A DNA stretch of 64,000 nucleotides from NCBI RefSeq assembly GCF_003346775.1, contig NZ_CP031219.1, forward strand, positions 1,054,001 to 1,118,000, read 5' to 3'. A program made the translations under genes and the position numbers. Below are positions 7,875-16,903 of the stretch, piece after piece. Origin of the DNA: Malaciobacter mytili LMG 24559. GTDB lineage: Bacteria > Campylobacterota > Campylobacteria > Campylobacterales > Arcobacteraceae. Positions within the stretch are counted from its first letter, which is position 1. Each line of letters opens with the position of its first letter. The notes under the pieces are model-generated. The model saw only the letters and a program-made list of their open reading frames with translations. It ran no database searches and was not told the origin of the DNA.

Positions 7875-9899
7875 TTAAAATCTATAAGAGAGTTTAATTT
7901 TAAAGTTTCTTCCCACTTCATATGGAGTATAACTATCATCTCCAAAGGCTGTTCCAAAACTTGTATGTCTTGCATACTGTTTATTGAAAATATTATCTAA
8001 ACCAAAATCAATTTTTGCATTTTTAATTGCATCTAATTTATATGAAAAATTTATATCATGAACTCCATAACCTTTTCTTTGTACAGTTGAAACACTATCA
8101 TTTCTAGAGTTATAGTATTCATATTCATTCCCTAATACAAACTCAGCATTATAATATCCAATTAAATTTTTTGTAAATTGGTAATCTAGTCCTAGTTTAA
8201 AAGTGTGAATATTTGCTGTTTTAGGTTCATATTTTGTACCTGTTTTTAAAGATTTTTCTTCTGCATTTGTATATGTATGGCTTAGATTTAATCCAAAATT
8301 GCTCTTTTTATATCTAAAAATAGACTCTAATCCCCAAATTTTCACATCACTTTGATTTTCTAAAGAGGTATTTTTAGTTGGGTGCATATAATTATCTACA
8401 TTGTATTTAAATGCAGTAAATCCAAAACTTGAATCATCTGAGTTTATAAAATTTGTAAGGTTATAATCAAAACCTACTTCATAATTATGTCCTGTTTGTG
8501 CTTTAGTATTTTCATTTGATAAAGTTCTTGAATTTAGCATTAATGTTTCTGCTAAATCTGGTCCTTTAAAGATTCTTCCATATCCTGTTCTTAATTTTAA
8601 GTTTTGTGTTGCTTGATATTCACCTTTAAATTTAGGAGATAGTTGTTTATAACTTCCATTATACTCTCCTGATAATTTATGAATATCATATCTAGCACCT
8701 ATTGTTAGTAAAAATTTATCTAGTTCTATTTCATCTTCTAGATAAAATCCATAAGCTTTTGTTTTTCCACCATCTTTATCTAAACTTTCACTTTCTCCTA
8801 TTTTTGGACCTTCTGTATAAACTCTATCTCCTTTTGCATCAAGTTTTTGCTCCATAGTTTCATAACTTGAACCAAAAGTGATTTTATGATTGGAAATTAG
8901 TGAACTATTTCTAATATCTAACCCTTTTGTCTTATTTTCAAAGATTCTTTGAGGTTCATTTGCTTTATTGGCATCTGTCCACCAATCTGTATTTTTTCTA
9001 CCTTCAATCATAAGTTGTTGAGAGTTGTAGTAAGCTTTTGCATCTACATTAATATATTCACTTGTAGGATTATAGTTATAATTTAAAGTATAAGTATCCC
9101 TTGTGATTTCATTATACGGGTCATTTGATTGCACATAATTTCCAGCTTTTTCCCCTGATAGTTGTCTCTTTCCTCCATCTTCATACCTATTATAAGAAAG
9201 TTTAATTGTATGATATTCATTTGGTTTAAATACAACTTTTGCTAAAGCACTTTTTAATTTACTCTCTTTTGATTTAATCTCTTTTTTCTTTGGAATATGT
9301 AAATCTCCATCTTTTGAAATATTTCCTATTCCTACAAATTCTAATTTATCATTGATTCTTGAAAATACAGCTACACTTGTGCTTTTTCTTTCATATGCAC
9401 TTTGGTATCCTGCACTAATTTTCCCTCCAAAGTTTTCACCCTGTTTTAAAAAATCACTTGGGTCTTTAGTTTCATATACAAAAGAGCCATTTATAACTCC
9501 ACTTCCACTAAGTGCAGAGTTTGGTCCTAATTCAATAGAGCCAATTTTTAACATTTCTGCATCAATAGTTTGGTCTCCAGAGTGATGGAAAAGCTGCCCA
9601 CCTAATTTTGCTCCATCTATTGTTATATTTGAAAACTTATCTTCAAGTCCTCTTACATAAACTTTTTGCGAATATCTAGCATTTCCATCTACTACTACAC
9701 TTGGTAGAGTTTTTAAAATATCTTTTATATCACTTGCTTGTAAATTTTCTAATTTTTGTGCAGTAATACTTTTTACTTGTGAATTAAAAGTAGTTTCATT
9801 GATATTTACTTCTTTTAAAGTAACTTCAGCTAAAACTGCACTTTGCAGGCATAATAGTGCAGAACTTGTAAATAAGATATTTTTAGCATTTAATTTCAT
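7875..9899 (-). CDS. TonB-dependent outer-membrane receptor (1)
   Basis: 674 residues with a signal peptide ending near LQSAVLA, then the plug domain (LQASDIKDILKTLPSVVV, YVRGLEDKFSNITIDGA, ELGPNSALSGSGVI) and a 22-strand-type barrel that ends in the canonical aromatic KIKLSYRF. It takes up a ligand, probably a ferric siderophore or haem-like compound, using TonB energy. The short PepSY protein downstream and the Fur-like site upstream favour iron. The motif FHHSGDQ in the plug is nearly shared with receptor 2 (FHHIGNL), so the two are paralogues or share a ligand class. It has its own promoter (see 9917-9962). The substrate is not known. Confidence 0.88.
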   Translation of the reverse strand: MKLNAKNILFTSSALLCLQSAVLAEVTLKEVNINETTFNSQVKSITAQKLENLQASDIKDILKTLPSVVVDGNARYSQKVYVRGLEDKFSNITIDGAKLGGQLFHHSGDQTIDAEMLKIGSIELGPNSALSGSGVINGSFVYETKDPSDFLKQGENFGGKISAGYQSAYERKSTSVAVFSRINDKLEFVGIGNISKDGDLHIPKKKEIKSKESKLKSALAKVVFKPNEYHTIKLSYNRYEDGGKRQLSGEKAGNYVQSNDPYNEITRDTYTLNYNYNPTSEYINVDAKAYYNSQQLMIEGRKNTDWWTDANKANEPQRIFENKTKGLDIRNSSLISNHKITFGSSYETMEQKLDAKGDRVYTEGPKIGESESLDKDGGKTKAYGFYLEDEIELDKFLLTIGARYDIHKLSGEYNGSYKQLSPKFKGEYQATQNLKLRTGYGRIFKGPDLAETLMLNSRTLSNENTKAQTGHNYEVGFDYNLTNFINSDDSSFGFTAFKYNVDNYMHPTKNTSLENQSDVKIWGLESIFRYKKSNFGLNLSHTYTNAEEKSLKTGTKYEPKTANIHTFKLGLDYQFTKNLIGYYNAEFVLGNEYEYYNSRNDSVSTVQRKGYGVHDINFSYKLDAIKNAKIDFGLDNIFNKQYARHTSFGTAFGDDSYTPYEVGRNFKIKLSYRF

Positions 9900-9916
9900 C
9901 CGTTTCCTTTTTAAAA

Positions 9917-9933
9917 ATGATATTCGTTATCAT
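9917..9933 (-). promoter_or_regulatory. Fur-like inverted repeat in receptor 1 promoter
   Basis: ATGAT-N7-ATCAT, perfect arms, 18 bp before the receptor start. On the minus strand it contains TATGAT, a fair -10 box, so a repressor bound here would block the promoter. Iron control is inferred from resemblance to the Fur box and from the gene's role. Confidence 0.55.
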
Positions 9934-9944
9934 AACAAAAGAAA

Positions 9945-9962
9945 ATCACAAAAATAATCACA
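9945..9962 (-). promoter_or_regulatory. tandem ATCACA direct repeats upstream of receptor 1
   Basis: Two ATCACA units (TGTGAT on the coding strand) at 9945-9950 and 9957-9962, 12 bp apart. They start 46 bp before the receptor ATG and lie just upstream of the presumed -10 box. The same arrangement occurs before receptor 2. Spacing of about one helical turn is usual for OmpR-family activator sites. Confidence 0.5.
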
Positions 9963-9984
9963 TTTTTGTATAAATAGAAAATTT

Positions 9985-10443
9985 TTAGCTATTTTTTAAT
10001 TTTTTATAAACTCTTATTTTTTTCATTGCTATAAAGCCTGCTAGGATAAGAAATAGTAAACTAAGGTATAAACAGTATTTAAAAGCTTTGTTTTTTTGCG
10101 ATTGTACAATAATCTTAAAACCATTTATAGGTGCTGGACCTTCTTGCACAATATCATTATCTTCTATATAAATATATACCCAATAAGATTCCTTTGGAAT
10201 TTTTACTATTAAATCTTTTTTCTCTTGTAAATATCCTTCTAACAATACTCTATTATCAACCATAGAGACTAATTGAACTTTATTTCCATAAAGTTTTCTT
10301 GAAGAGTTTTTCATCTTAGCTTCAATTTTTAATAAATCATCTTTTAATGGTTTTAAAACCATTTCAAAGCCTGCCATATTGTGAGCATATAAATTAATAC
10401 TAAAAAAAGCTATTATTAAAATTGTTGTAAATTTATTTTTCAT
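9985..10443 (-). CDS. small membrane-anchored periplasmic protein of unknown function
   Basis: 152 residues from the ATG at 10443, which gives a signal peptide (KFTTILIIAFFSINLYA). The periplasmic part has a beta-rich look with repeated short strands, and one C-terminal membrane helix (about residues 121-140) is followed by a basic tail. It overlaps the end of the PepSY protein gene by 11 bp, so the two are translationally coupled. I do not recognise the family. By position it is an accessory of the receptor 2/PepSY operon, perhaps a partner of the larger PepSY protein. The layout (signal, domain, C-terminal anchor) resembles small periplasmic proteins seen next to siderophore reductases, but this is only context. 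Confidence 0.6.
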   Translation of the reverse strand: MKNKFTTILIIAFFSINLYAHNMAGFEMVLKPLKDDLLKIEAKMKNSSRKLYGNKVQLVSMVDNRVLLEGYLQEKKDLIVKIPKESYWVYIYIEDNDIVQEGPAPINGFKIIVQSQKNKAFKYCLYLSLLFLILAGFIAMKKIRVYKKLKNS

Positions 10444-12001
10444 AATATAAAAACTCCTCATTATGCAATCTTTTAAAAACCTCTAATTTTTCAATATAAA
10501 AATATAAAAATAGTAAAATTAAAGCAAAAAATAAAAATATAATATCCACTAAAAATAGAGCATATAGTTCTTTTTGAAAACTTATCCAAAAATAAAGTTC
10601 TGTTTTAAGTCCATGGAGTAAAACTGCACAAACAATTAAAATTATAGATATTAGAAAAAAAAGTTTAAAGATTTTAGTAATTGAGTTTTCATACATACTA
10701 TAAAATAAAGTAAAAGCCCAAAGTGTATAAAAACATCCTTGTATCCAAATCTCTCTATCATAAGTTTCAAAAGGTAGTAGCCAATGTAAAAATATAACAA
10801 AACAACTTGCTGGGATTACTCCTATCATAATTGCAATACAAAATCTATTTAAGAAGTTAAAATAACCTAAATCATTTTGGTGTTTTAGTTTTTTTTCTGC
10901 CCAAATTAAATATCCAAAAACTAAACAAATAATCATAAAAATTGAAAGTATAAAGAATATAGTTCTTAAAAGTATTGTTTCATCGGGTAGAAAATGCAAA
11001 AAATAAAAAGCTGACATAACTTTATTTATAATATGAGTTTGCTCTAATTGTTTTTTTTCTATTACTTCTGCTGTATTACTATTTAAAGTAATAAATACTT
11101 TATTAAAAGGGCCTGTTAAGGCTTTATTATTTGTTAAGTGACCTCTAAAATGTATTTGAGAATTACTTTTATTAAAATTATAAATATTGATTTTATCAAT
11201 ATGAAGATTTTTATAATTCTCTTTTGCTTTTAAAATTAAAAAGGATAAATCTTGCATTTTAGAGATATTTGTATCCTCTTTTAAAAGTTCTTTTTGCTGA
11301 AAAATAATAGGGGAAACCAAAGGTCTTAAACTACTTTTTTCAAAATTTGAAGCAGTAAGTGCAAATGGTGCTGAATTTGTAAGCATAAAGCCTAAAAAAG
11401 CTCCTGTTATTGCAAAAATAAAAATAAAAGTAGCTAAAAATAAACCTAAATACTTATGCCATTTATACCAAGTTCTTTTAAAACTTTTTCTTTCATTTGC
11501 TTTTTTCTTTTTATTTAAAAAAAATATCATTATTCCAGAGATAATTAAAAATAAAATACAAATGGAAGCTATACCCATCATAACTCTTCCAACTATTGGA
11601 ATATTCCCACCAAAATGAATCATATTAAAAAAGGTACTAACTGTTTTTTGTTCATTTTTAGTATCTAATATTTCATTTGTATTTGGATTTAAAAAAACAC
11701 TATTTTGATTTTTAGAACTGATTTGAATTCTAGGGTCTTTAAAATTTGGAGGAGTTATCTCTATATTTTTAGTATTAAATTTATATTCATTTATAATCTT
11801 TTCAAGTTTTTTATCAATATTAAACTCATAATTAACTGTATGTTTTATATGTTTTGACGGTGTTTCCCATATTTGAATATAGGGTAAGAAAAGTGTAAAA
11901 GCCCCAAAATATGAACTAATATAAAATAAAAAAACGCAAACTAAACCTATAACTGTATGCGCGCGTAGAAGGTATTTTAAATTTAACTTTTCAGTTTTCA
12001 T
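10433..12001 (-). CDS. PepSY domain-containing inner-membrane protein
   Basis: 522 residues. The N-terminal helix with RAHTVIGLVCVFLFY is the usual PepSY_TM opening. A periplasmic PepSY region follows, then helices near 142-165, 187-208 (KWHKYLGLFLATFIFIFAIT), and at least four more toward the C-terminus. Conserved histidines sit at helix ends (MIHFGG, WHKYLG, FLHFLP, FLHWLLP), consistent with a haem-binding ferric reductase-like membrane protein. Such proteins next to siderophore receptors are thought to donate electrons for iron release from ferri-siderophores. It overlaps the upstream 99-residue gene by 4 bp and the downstream one by 11 bp. Function is by family and context only. Confidence 0.75.
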   Translation of the reverse strand: MKTEKLNLKYLLRAHTVIGLVCVFLFYISSYFGAFTLFLPYIQIWETPSKHIKHTVNYEFNIDKKLEKIINEYKFNTKNIEITPPNFKDPRIQISSKNQNSVFLNPNTNEILDTKNEQKTVSTFFNMIHFGGNIPIVGRVMMGIASICILFLIISGIMIFFLNKKKKANERKSFKRTWYKWHKYLGLFLATFIFIFAITGAFLGFMLTNSAPFALTASNFEKSSLRPLVSPIIFQQKELLKEDTNISKMQDLSFLILKAKENYKNLHIDKINIYNFNKSNSQIHFRGHLTNNKALTGPFNKVFITLNSNTAEVIEKKQLEQTHIINKVMSAFYFLHFLPDETILLRTIFFILSIFMIICLVFGYLIWAEKKLKHQNDLGYFNFLNRFCIAIMIGVIPASCFVIFLHWLLPFETYDREIWIQGCFYTLWAFTLFYSMYENSITKIFKLFFLISIILIVCAVLLHGLKTELYFWISFQKELYALFLVDIIFLFFALILLFLYFYIEKLEVFKRLHNEEFLYYEK

Positions 12002-12297
12002 AATATACCTTTGATTATTAAAAATAAAGTTATAAGTAAGCTTGCGTAAAGGATTTTTTTTAGTGCTTGTAAAATAGTTAAACTAAAAAGTATCCAAATT
12101 CCAAAAGAACAAATTAGTATAGGCGTACATATCATAGCAGGTAAGATTTTAATAGCATAATCTTGCTGTAAAATATAAGTTAAGCTTAGCATACTAAAAA
12201 AACTAAGATATAGTGCCCCTATACAGGCTAAAATACCATGAACCCAGCCAATTTTGGCTTTGGGTTCTTTTATAAAAAGATAAAAATTCTTTATCAT
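11998..12297 (-). CDS. small three-helix membrane protein, DUF3649-like
   Basis: 99 residues with three predicted membrane helices (about 18-42, 50-74 and 78-97) and almost no loops. It lies 10 bp after the receptor 2 gene and overlaps the PepSY gene by 4 bp. Size, helix layout and position between a TonB receptor and a PepSY protein match the small DUF3649-type proteins of siderophore loci, but the match is by layout rather than a clear motif. Probably part of the same iron-handling membrane complex. Confidence 0.55.
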   Translation of the reverse strand: MIKNFYLFIKEPKAKIGWVHGILACIGALYLSFFSMLSLTYILQQDYAIKILPAMICTPILICSFGIWILFSLTILQALKKILYASLLITLFLIIKGIL

Positions 12298-12307
12298 TTT
12301 TTATCTC

Positions 12308-14296
12308 TTAAAATTTATAAGAAAGAGTTACTTTAAAGTTTCTTCCAGGTTCATAATCTCCTAAGAATGTCCCTCTTGCCACATCATTTCTTGATGTGTG
12401 AGAGATATATTCTTTATTAAAAATATTATCAACTCCAGCTAAAATAGTTAAGTTTTTATTTAACTGTGGTACATACTTAACAGCCATATTATGTACTGCA
12501 TATCCTGGTTTATGATCAATTCCAGCAAGTGAACCAATATTTTTTTCACTTTTTACAAAAATTGAGTTCCAAGAAAAATCAACAGCAGGAGTAACTTTGT
12601 AGTTTAACCCAATTGTAAATTTATCTCCTGCTTCATAATCTGAAGATAGTTTTGTTTTTGAATACTCAGTATTTGATTTAGAAAATGCAAATAATGAACT
12701 AAAATCACCCTTAATATATTTAAAGCTTGCTTCAAATCCTTTAATCTCTAAGTCTCCATTATTAACCATATATGCACTGTTTCCACTCCAAAGACTCTCA
12801 ATAACATCATCAATTTGTGTTCTAAAATATTTAAATGATAAACCAACTTTATCAGCACCTAAAACATTATCATTGATATATCTAAATCCTACTTCTTTAT
12901 TAATTCCTGTTTCTGCTTTTAGTGATTCAGAATCTAACATAGAAGTTCTATTTGAAGCTAAAACATCAACCATTGGTACACCTTTATAAAGTGTAGTTGC
13001 ACTTGCAAGTAAAGTAATAGTATCTGTTAGTGCATACTCAGCTGCCAAACCATATGTTAATTCATTATCATTTATATCCCCATATGAACCATCAAGTTTA
13101 TAGTTTGTATATCTAACTCCTGGAGTTAAAACAAAACCATTATTAAAATCAATGGCATTTTCTAAATAAATAGCAAAAGTATTTGCTTTTTCATCTTTCC
13201 CATATTTATTTCCATTCCATTTTACTTTACTTGTTTGTTTATCAAATAAAGCACCATAAGTTAAAGTATGCAATAAAGAGCCTGTTTCAAGATTTGATTG
13301 AGCTTTTGTATTAAGCCCAATAGTTTTCACTTCACCTTCTAGTGTTCCTTTAAAATCTGGTCTTGGACTTCTTGCTCCACTCCAAGCTTCATCTCTATTT
13401 ATTTCATTATTATTTGAGTATAAAGTAGTATCAAGTTTTAGGTTTTTGCCTAAATCTAATTTATGTTTTAAAGTAATTGTTTCTCTTTCATACTCTGTAT
13501 CAAAAGTTACCCCCTTTCCAGTTAAAACACTATTTGCATCTGCATTCATATCTGGTCTTGGTAAATAATCACCTTTATCAGTTAATTTATCATAAGATAT
13601 AGAAATAGATTGATTATCACTAATATTATAAGTTCCTTTAACTAAAGTATTGTGATTTTTACCTTCAATACCAAAAGTTCTTTCTCCTGATGGATACTTC
13701 CAATTATCTTTATTTATATAATTGTGATATAGTAAAAAACTAAAGTTATCTGTTACTTTTCCATATCCAGCAATTGAAGCTGCTGTTGAATTGTTTGAGT
13801 TATATGTTGTAGAAATTCTTGCACCATACTTTTGCCCCTCTTGTAACATATCTTTTCCATCTTTTGTTTCAAATGCGATAGAACCACCTAAACTTCCACT
13901 AACAACTGAATTTGTACCAACTTGAATATCTGCTTTTTTCAAAATATCAGGATTTATAAGTAAGTTACCTATATGGTGAAACATATTTGCATTTTGAACT
14001 TTTGCCCCATCAATTGTAATATCTAAATCCTCATCTTGTAAACCTCTTATGTTGATTCTATTATTAATTGAATGAGTTCCTCCAACTTCAACACCTGGTA
14101 AATCTCTTAATAAATCACTTAAGTGATCTGCTTGTTTAGTTTCAATTGCATCTTTACCTAAATTTAAAGATGAACTTACAACTTCAGTCTCCCACACATC
14201 AACAGAGTTAAGTTTTGCAGAATCATTTGCAATCGCATGTGTGCAAAAAATTGAAATTGCTGCAAAAGAACTTAACAATATTTTGTTATTTTTCAT
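12308..14296 (-). CDS. TonB-dependent outer-membrane receptor (2)
   Basis: 662 residues from the ATG at 14296, which has AAGGATTAAAT upstream and a signal peptide ending near THAIA. The open frame runs further upstream but that part crosses the divergent promoter and is not coding. The plug domain has LSDLLRDLPGVEVGG, NINIRGL-type INIRGLQDEDLDITIDGA, and QVGTNSVVSGSLGG. The barrel ends in VTLSYKF with terminal phenylalanine. It heads a four-gene minus-strand operon with the DUF3649-like, PepSY and small periplasmic proteins. It is divergent from the two-component genes, with a shared 76-bp regulatory gap. Probably imports a ferric chelate or haem-like ligand; the substrate is not identifiable. 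Confidence 0.88.
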   Translation of the reverse strand: MKNNKILLSSFAAISIFCTHAIANDSAKLNSVDVWETEVVSSSLNLGKDAIETKQADHLSDLLRDLPGVEVGGTHSINNRINIRGLQDEDLDITIDGAKVQNANMFHHIGNLLINPDILKKADIQVGTNSVVSGSLGGSIAFETKDGKDMLQEGQKYGARISTTYNSNNSTAASIAGYGKVTDNFSFLLYHNYINKDNWKYPSGERTFGIEGKNHNTLVKGTYNISDNQSISISYDKLTDKGDYLPRPDMNADANSVLTGKGVTFDTEYERETITLKHKLDLGKNLKLDTTLYSNNNEINRDEAWSGARSPRPDFKGTLEGEVKTIGLNTKAQSNLETGSLLHTLTYGALFDKQTSKVKWNGNKYGKDEKANTFAIYLENAIDFNNGFVLTPGVRYTNYKLDGSYGDINDNELTYGLAAEYALTDTITLLASATTLYKGVPMVDVLASNRTSMLDSESLKAETGINKEVGFRYINDNVLGADKVGLSFKYFRTQIDDVIESLWSGNSAYMVNNGDLEIKGFEASFKYIKGDFSSLFAFSKSNTEYSKTKLSSDYEAGDKFTIGLNYKVTPAVDFSWNSIFVKSEKNIGSLAGIDHKPGYAVHNMAVKYVPQLNKNLTILAGVDNIFNKEYISHTSRNDVARGTFLGDYEPGRNFKVTLSYKF

Positions 14297-14315
14297 ATTT
14301 AATCCTTGTTTAAAT

Positions 14316-14330
14316 TGATATTGAGTATCA
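14316..14330 (-). promoter_or_regulatory. Fur-like inverted repeat in receptor 2 promoter
   Basis: TGATA-N5-TATCA, 19 bp before the receptor 2 ATG. On the coding strand it reads ATGATACTCAATATCA, closely matching ATGATAACGAATATCA at receptor 1. It includes TATGAT as a likely -10 box. Confidence 0.5.
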
Positions 14331-14342
14331 TAACTAATACAA

Positions 14343-14359
14343 ATCACAATAAAATCACA
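14343..14359 (-). promoter_or_regulatory. tandem ATCACA direct repeats between receptor 2 and the response regulator gene
   Basis: ATCACA at 14343-14348 and 14354-14359, 11 bp apart, start 47 bp before the receptor ATG. That is the same placement as at receptor 1 (46 bp). The repeats end 13 bp before the divergent response regulator start, so a bound regulator could act on both genes. Confidence 0.55.
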
Positions 14360-14372
14360 AAAGGTGAAATTT

Positions 14373-15089
14373 ATGTCAAAAGTTACAAATTTTGTAAAAG
14401 AAGATGTTTCTATATTAATAGTTGAAGATGAAACAGTTCTTGCAATTGGTATGGAATACTCTTTACAAAATATGGGATATAGTGTAAGTGGGATAGAAAC
14501 AACATCAGCAAATGCTATAAACCATGTAAGAGAAAGAAAACCGGATATTATCATAATGGATATTAATTTAAGAGGTTCAAGTAGCGGAATTGAAGCTGCA
14601 AAACATATTTGGCAATATTATAAAATTCCAATTATTTTTTTAACTTCTTATAGTGATGAAAAAACAATTAAAAAAGCTATGGCTTGTGAACCTTATGGAT
14701 ATTTACTAAAACCCTGTAAAGATGAAGAGTTAAGTGTTGCAATACAAGTTGCCATATATAAACATAACTATTTTTTTAAGAATATAAAAGTTTTTGATGA
14801 AGAACAACAGTTTGTAAACTTAAAAGATAATTTTAAATTCCACCTTGGAAAAGCACTTTTATATAAAGATAAAGAGCCTATAAAATTAACAGGAAATGAA
14901 ACAAAATTTTTTGAAATACTTTGTGAAAATGTGGGAGAAACAGTCTCTTTTGAAAGAATTAGCAACTATATTTGGAGAGATAGCTTATATGACTTGGGAA
15001 AACTGCGAACTTTAGTATATAGAGTAAAACAGAAAATAAAAGCAGATTTAATCGAAAGTATTTTTGAAACAGGTTATAGGTTAAAATAG
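14373..15089 (+). CDS. response regulator, REC + winged helix (1)
   Basis: 238 residues. The REC domain (about 10-130) has the acidic pair in VEDET, phosphoacceptor D63 (IIIMDINL), the switch threonine in FLTSY and the conserved lysine in LLKPCKD. The C-terminal ~90 residues form an OmpR-type winged helix (KLTGNETKFFEILCE, then LRTLVYRVKQKI, ending ETGYRL). The ATG at 14373 follows AAGGTGA and places D63 exactly where the paralogue has it; a GTG at 14364 overlaps the ribosome binding site. It is one of two paralogous regulators here. It probably binds DNA as a tandem dimer; the direct repeats at 14343-14359 are a candidate target. Confidence 0.9.
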   Translation: MSKVTNFVKEDVSILIVEDETVLAIGMEYSLQNMGYSVSGIETTSANAINHVRERKPDIIIMDINLRGSSSGIEAAKHIWQYYKIPIIFLTSYSDEKTIKKAMACEPYGYLLKPCKDEELSVAIQVAIYKHNYFFKNIKVFDEEQQFVNLKDNFKFHLGKALLYKDKEPIKLTGNETKFFEILCENVGETVSFERISNYIWRDSLYDLGKLRTLVYRVKQKIKADLIESIFETGYRLK

Positions 15090-15090
15090 T

Positions 15091-16902
15091 TTGGCAAAGT
15101 ATAAAAAAATATCTTTAGGGGTAAAAATAGTTCTTTCATTTTTTATTTTAGGGCTACTTTTAGTAAGTATTTTATTTATTTTAATTATTCCAGATATAAA
15201 AAGAAAAGATTATAATAGTGCTTTATTACAAACGCAAAAAATGGTATTACTTTCAACTCAGCAAATTAAACTTGTGGTTGATTATTTTAAAAGATATGGA
15301 AAAAGTGAAGCAAATATTCATAAGATAAATATACTAAATAATATTGATAAAATTAAATTAAAAAATAGTTTAGATAGTAATTATACTTATTTGGAAAGCG
15401 ATTTAGAAAATATAACAAAAGAGTATATATGCTCAATTAATTTAGATAATAAAATCTTTAAAAATCCCAATGTACAGTTAAGTTTTGAACCTTCTAAATA
15501 TAATAATAACCAATGGCTAAGATTTAGCTCTTTTAATAAAATAAGTATGTGTCCTAGTGAAAATTACTATTTATATAAAACAGACTTTAATAATAAAGAA
15601 CTTTATATAACTTGTACAAGTAAGTTTAAAAATAACTCTTATGATATAGAAAAAGAAGTAAAACAAATAGTTCAAAAAGGCTTTGATTTAACGCAAGATA
15701 TACACCATGGAAAAGTATATTTAATGTGGGTAAGGAAAGATATAAAAGATACTAATCTTACTTTAGATGAGTTAAATAATGAAAATTATAAGAATTATTG
15801 TATAAGTAAAATTTCAAATATAAAACAACCAATAACAGGAGAATTAAAAGTAAAAGATATTTTAAAAGTTGCAAATATAGAACTGTTTAGACATAAAATA
15901 GAAGAAAAAGAGGCTTTAACTTGGATAAGCACCATTTTTGAAGATGAAAGACAAAAGTTTATTTTAGTTCTTAGCTCTTTTGAGGAAGATTTTAATAATA
16001 GTATAGAAAATAGTTTTTTTAAAATTTTTGTAGTTTCAATTCTTGCTTTAGTTATCTCTATTTTAGTAGCTTTTTTTATTTTTAAAAGATGGATTAAAAA
16101 TATAGAAAAACTCTCATATACAGCAAGAAATATTTGTAATGGAAATTTAAGCTTAAGAAGTAATGTAAAAGGTGATGATGATATTGGAGTTTTAGGTGTG
16201 GCTTTTGACTCTATGCTAAATAAACTAGAAGAAAATATTAAAAATCTTGATTTAAAAGTGGAAAAAAGAACAAAAGAGTTAAGTGCCTCTTTAAAAGAAA
16301 AAGAGATTTTATTAAAAGAGATACATCATAGGGTTAAAAACAATCTTGCCTTAACAATTAATTTTATAAAACTTCAAAAATATAAAGTAAATGATAAAAA
16401 TACAAAAGAGGTTTTAAGTGAAATTGAAAAAAGAGTTTATACTATGGAGTTATTGCATAGAAAACTTTATGAATCAAAAGATTTAAACTCAATTGATTTT
16501 AAAAAATATGTGGAAGAGTTAGTTTATGAACTTAAAAATACTTTTGAATTAAAAAAAGATATACAGTTAATAACAAATATACAAAAGGTTTTTATAAATA
16601 TTGAATATGCAATGCCTTGTGGACTTATTATAAATGAAGTAGTAACAAATGCTTTTAAGTATGCTTTTACAAATACTATAAATCCTTTTGTAAAAATAGA
16701 GTTTAAATTAAAAGATAATATAGCAACTTTACTTATAGAAGATAATGGATTTGGGTTGCCAAAAGATTTTGAAATAACAAAGGCAAAAAGTTTAGGTTTA
16801 AGACTAGTTAGTTCTATTTCCACAGGTCAGCTTTTGGGCAAAATAGAATATAAATACAATAAAGGTGCAAGTTTTTGCATAAGTTTTAAAATGGATGAAT
16901 AG
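15091..16902 (+). CDS. sensor histidine kinase, HisKA_2 type (1)
   Basis: 603 residues from a TTG codon one base after the regulator stop. This start is supported because the resulting N-terminus (AKYKKISLGVKIVLSFF) lines up with the ATG-started paralogue. TM1 is about 10-31 and TM2 about 308-330, with a ~275-residue periplasmic sensor between them that includes conserved DIHHGKVYLM. HAMP follows, then the HisKA_2 box EIHHRVKNNLALTINFIKLQ with the phospho-accepting histidine at 412/413, and a HATPase domain (LIINEVVTNAFKYAF, EDNGFGLP). HisKA_2 kinases often pair with unusual regulators; here the partner is OmpR-like. The signal is unknown; neighbouring receptors suggest metal or siderophore status. 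Confidence 0.9.
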   Translation: MAKYKKISLGVKIVLSFFILGLLLVSILFILIIPDIKRKDYNSALLQTQKMVLLSTQQIKLVVDYFKRYGKSEANIHKINILNNIDKIKLKNSLDSNYTYLESDLENITKEYICSINLDNKIFKNPNVQLSFEPSKYNNNQWLRFSSFNKISMCPSENYYLYKTDFNNKELYITCTSKFKNNSYDIEKEVKQIVQKGFDLTQDIHHGKVYLMWVRKDIKDTNLTLDELNNENYKNYCISKISNIKQPITGELKVKDILKVANIELFRHKIEEKEALTWISTIFEDERQKFILVLSSFEEDFNNSIENSFFKIFVVSILALVISILVAFFIFKRWIKNIEKLSYTARNICNGNLSLRSNVKGDDDIGVLGVAFDSMLNKLEENIKNLDLKVEKRTKELSASLKEKEILLKEIHHRVKNNLALTINFIKLQKYKVNDKNTKEVLSEIEKRVYTMELLHRKLYESKDLNSIDFKKYVEELVYELKNTFELKKDIQLITNIQKVFINIEYAMPCGLIINEVVTNAFKYAFTNTINPFVKIEFKLKDNIATLLIEDNGFGLPKDFEITKAKSLGLRLVSSISTGQLLGKIEYKYNKGASFCISFKMDE

Positions 16903-16903
16903 T

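Noticed and set aside
14297-14554. N-terminal extension of TonB receptor 2
   Set aside because: It has no signal peptide, crosses the divergent response regulator and the shared promoter; the ATG at 14296 has a ribosome binding site and a clean signal peptide.
15091-15093. TTG start of kinase 1 as a mis-annotation
   Set aside because: No better start lies upstream or nearby; the resulting N-terminus aligns with the ATG-started paralogue and keeps the first membrane helix whole.
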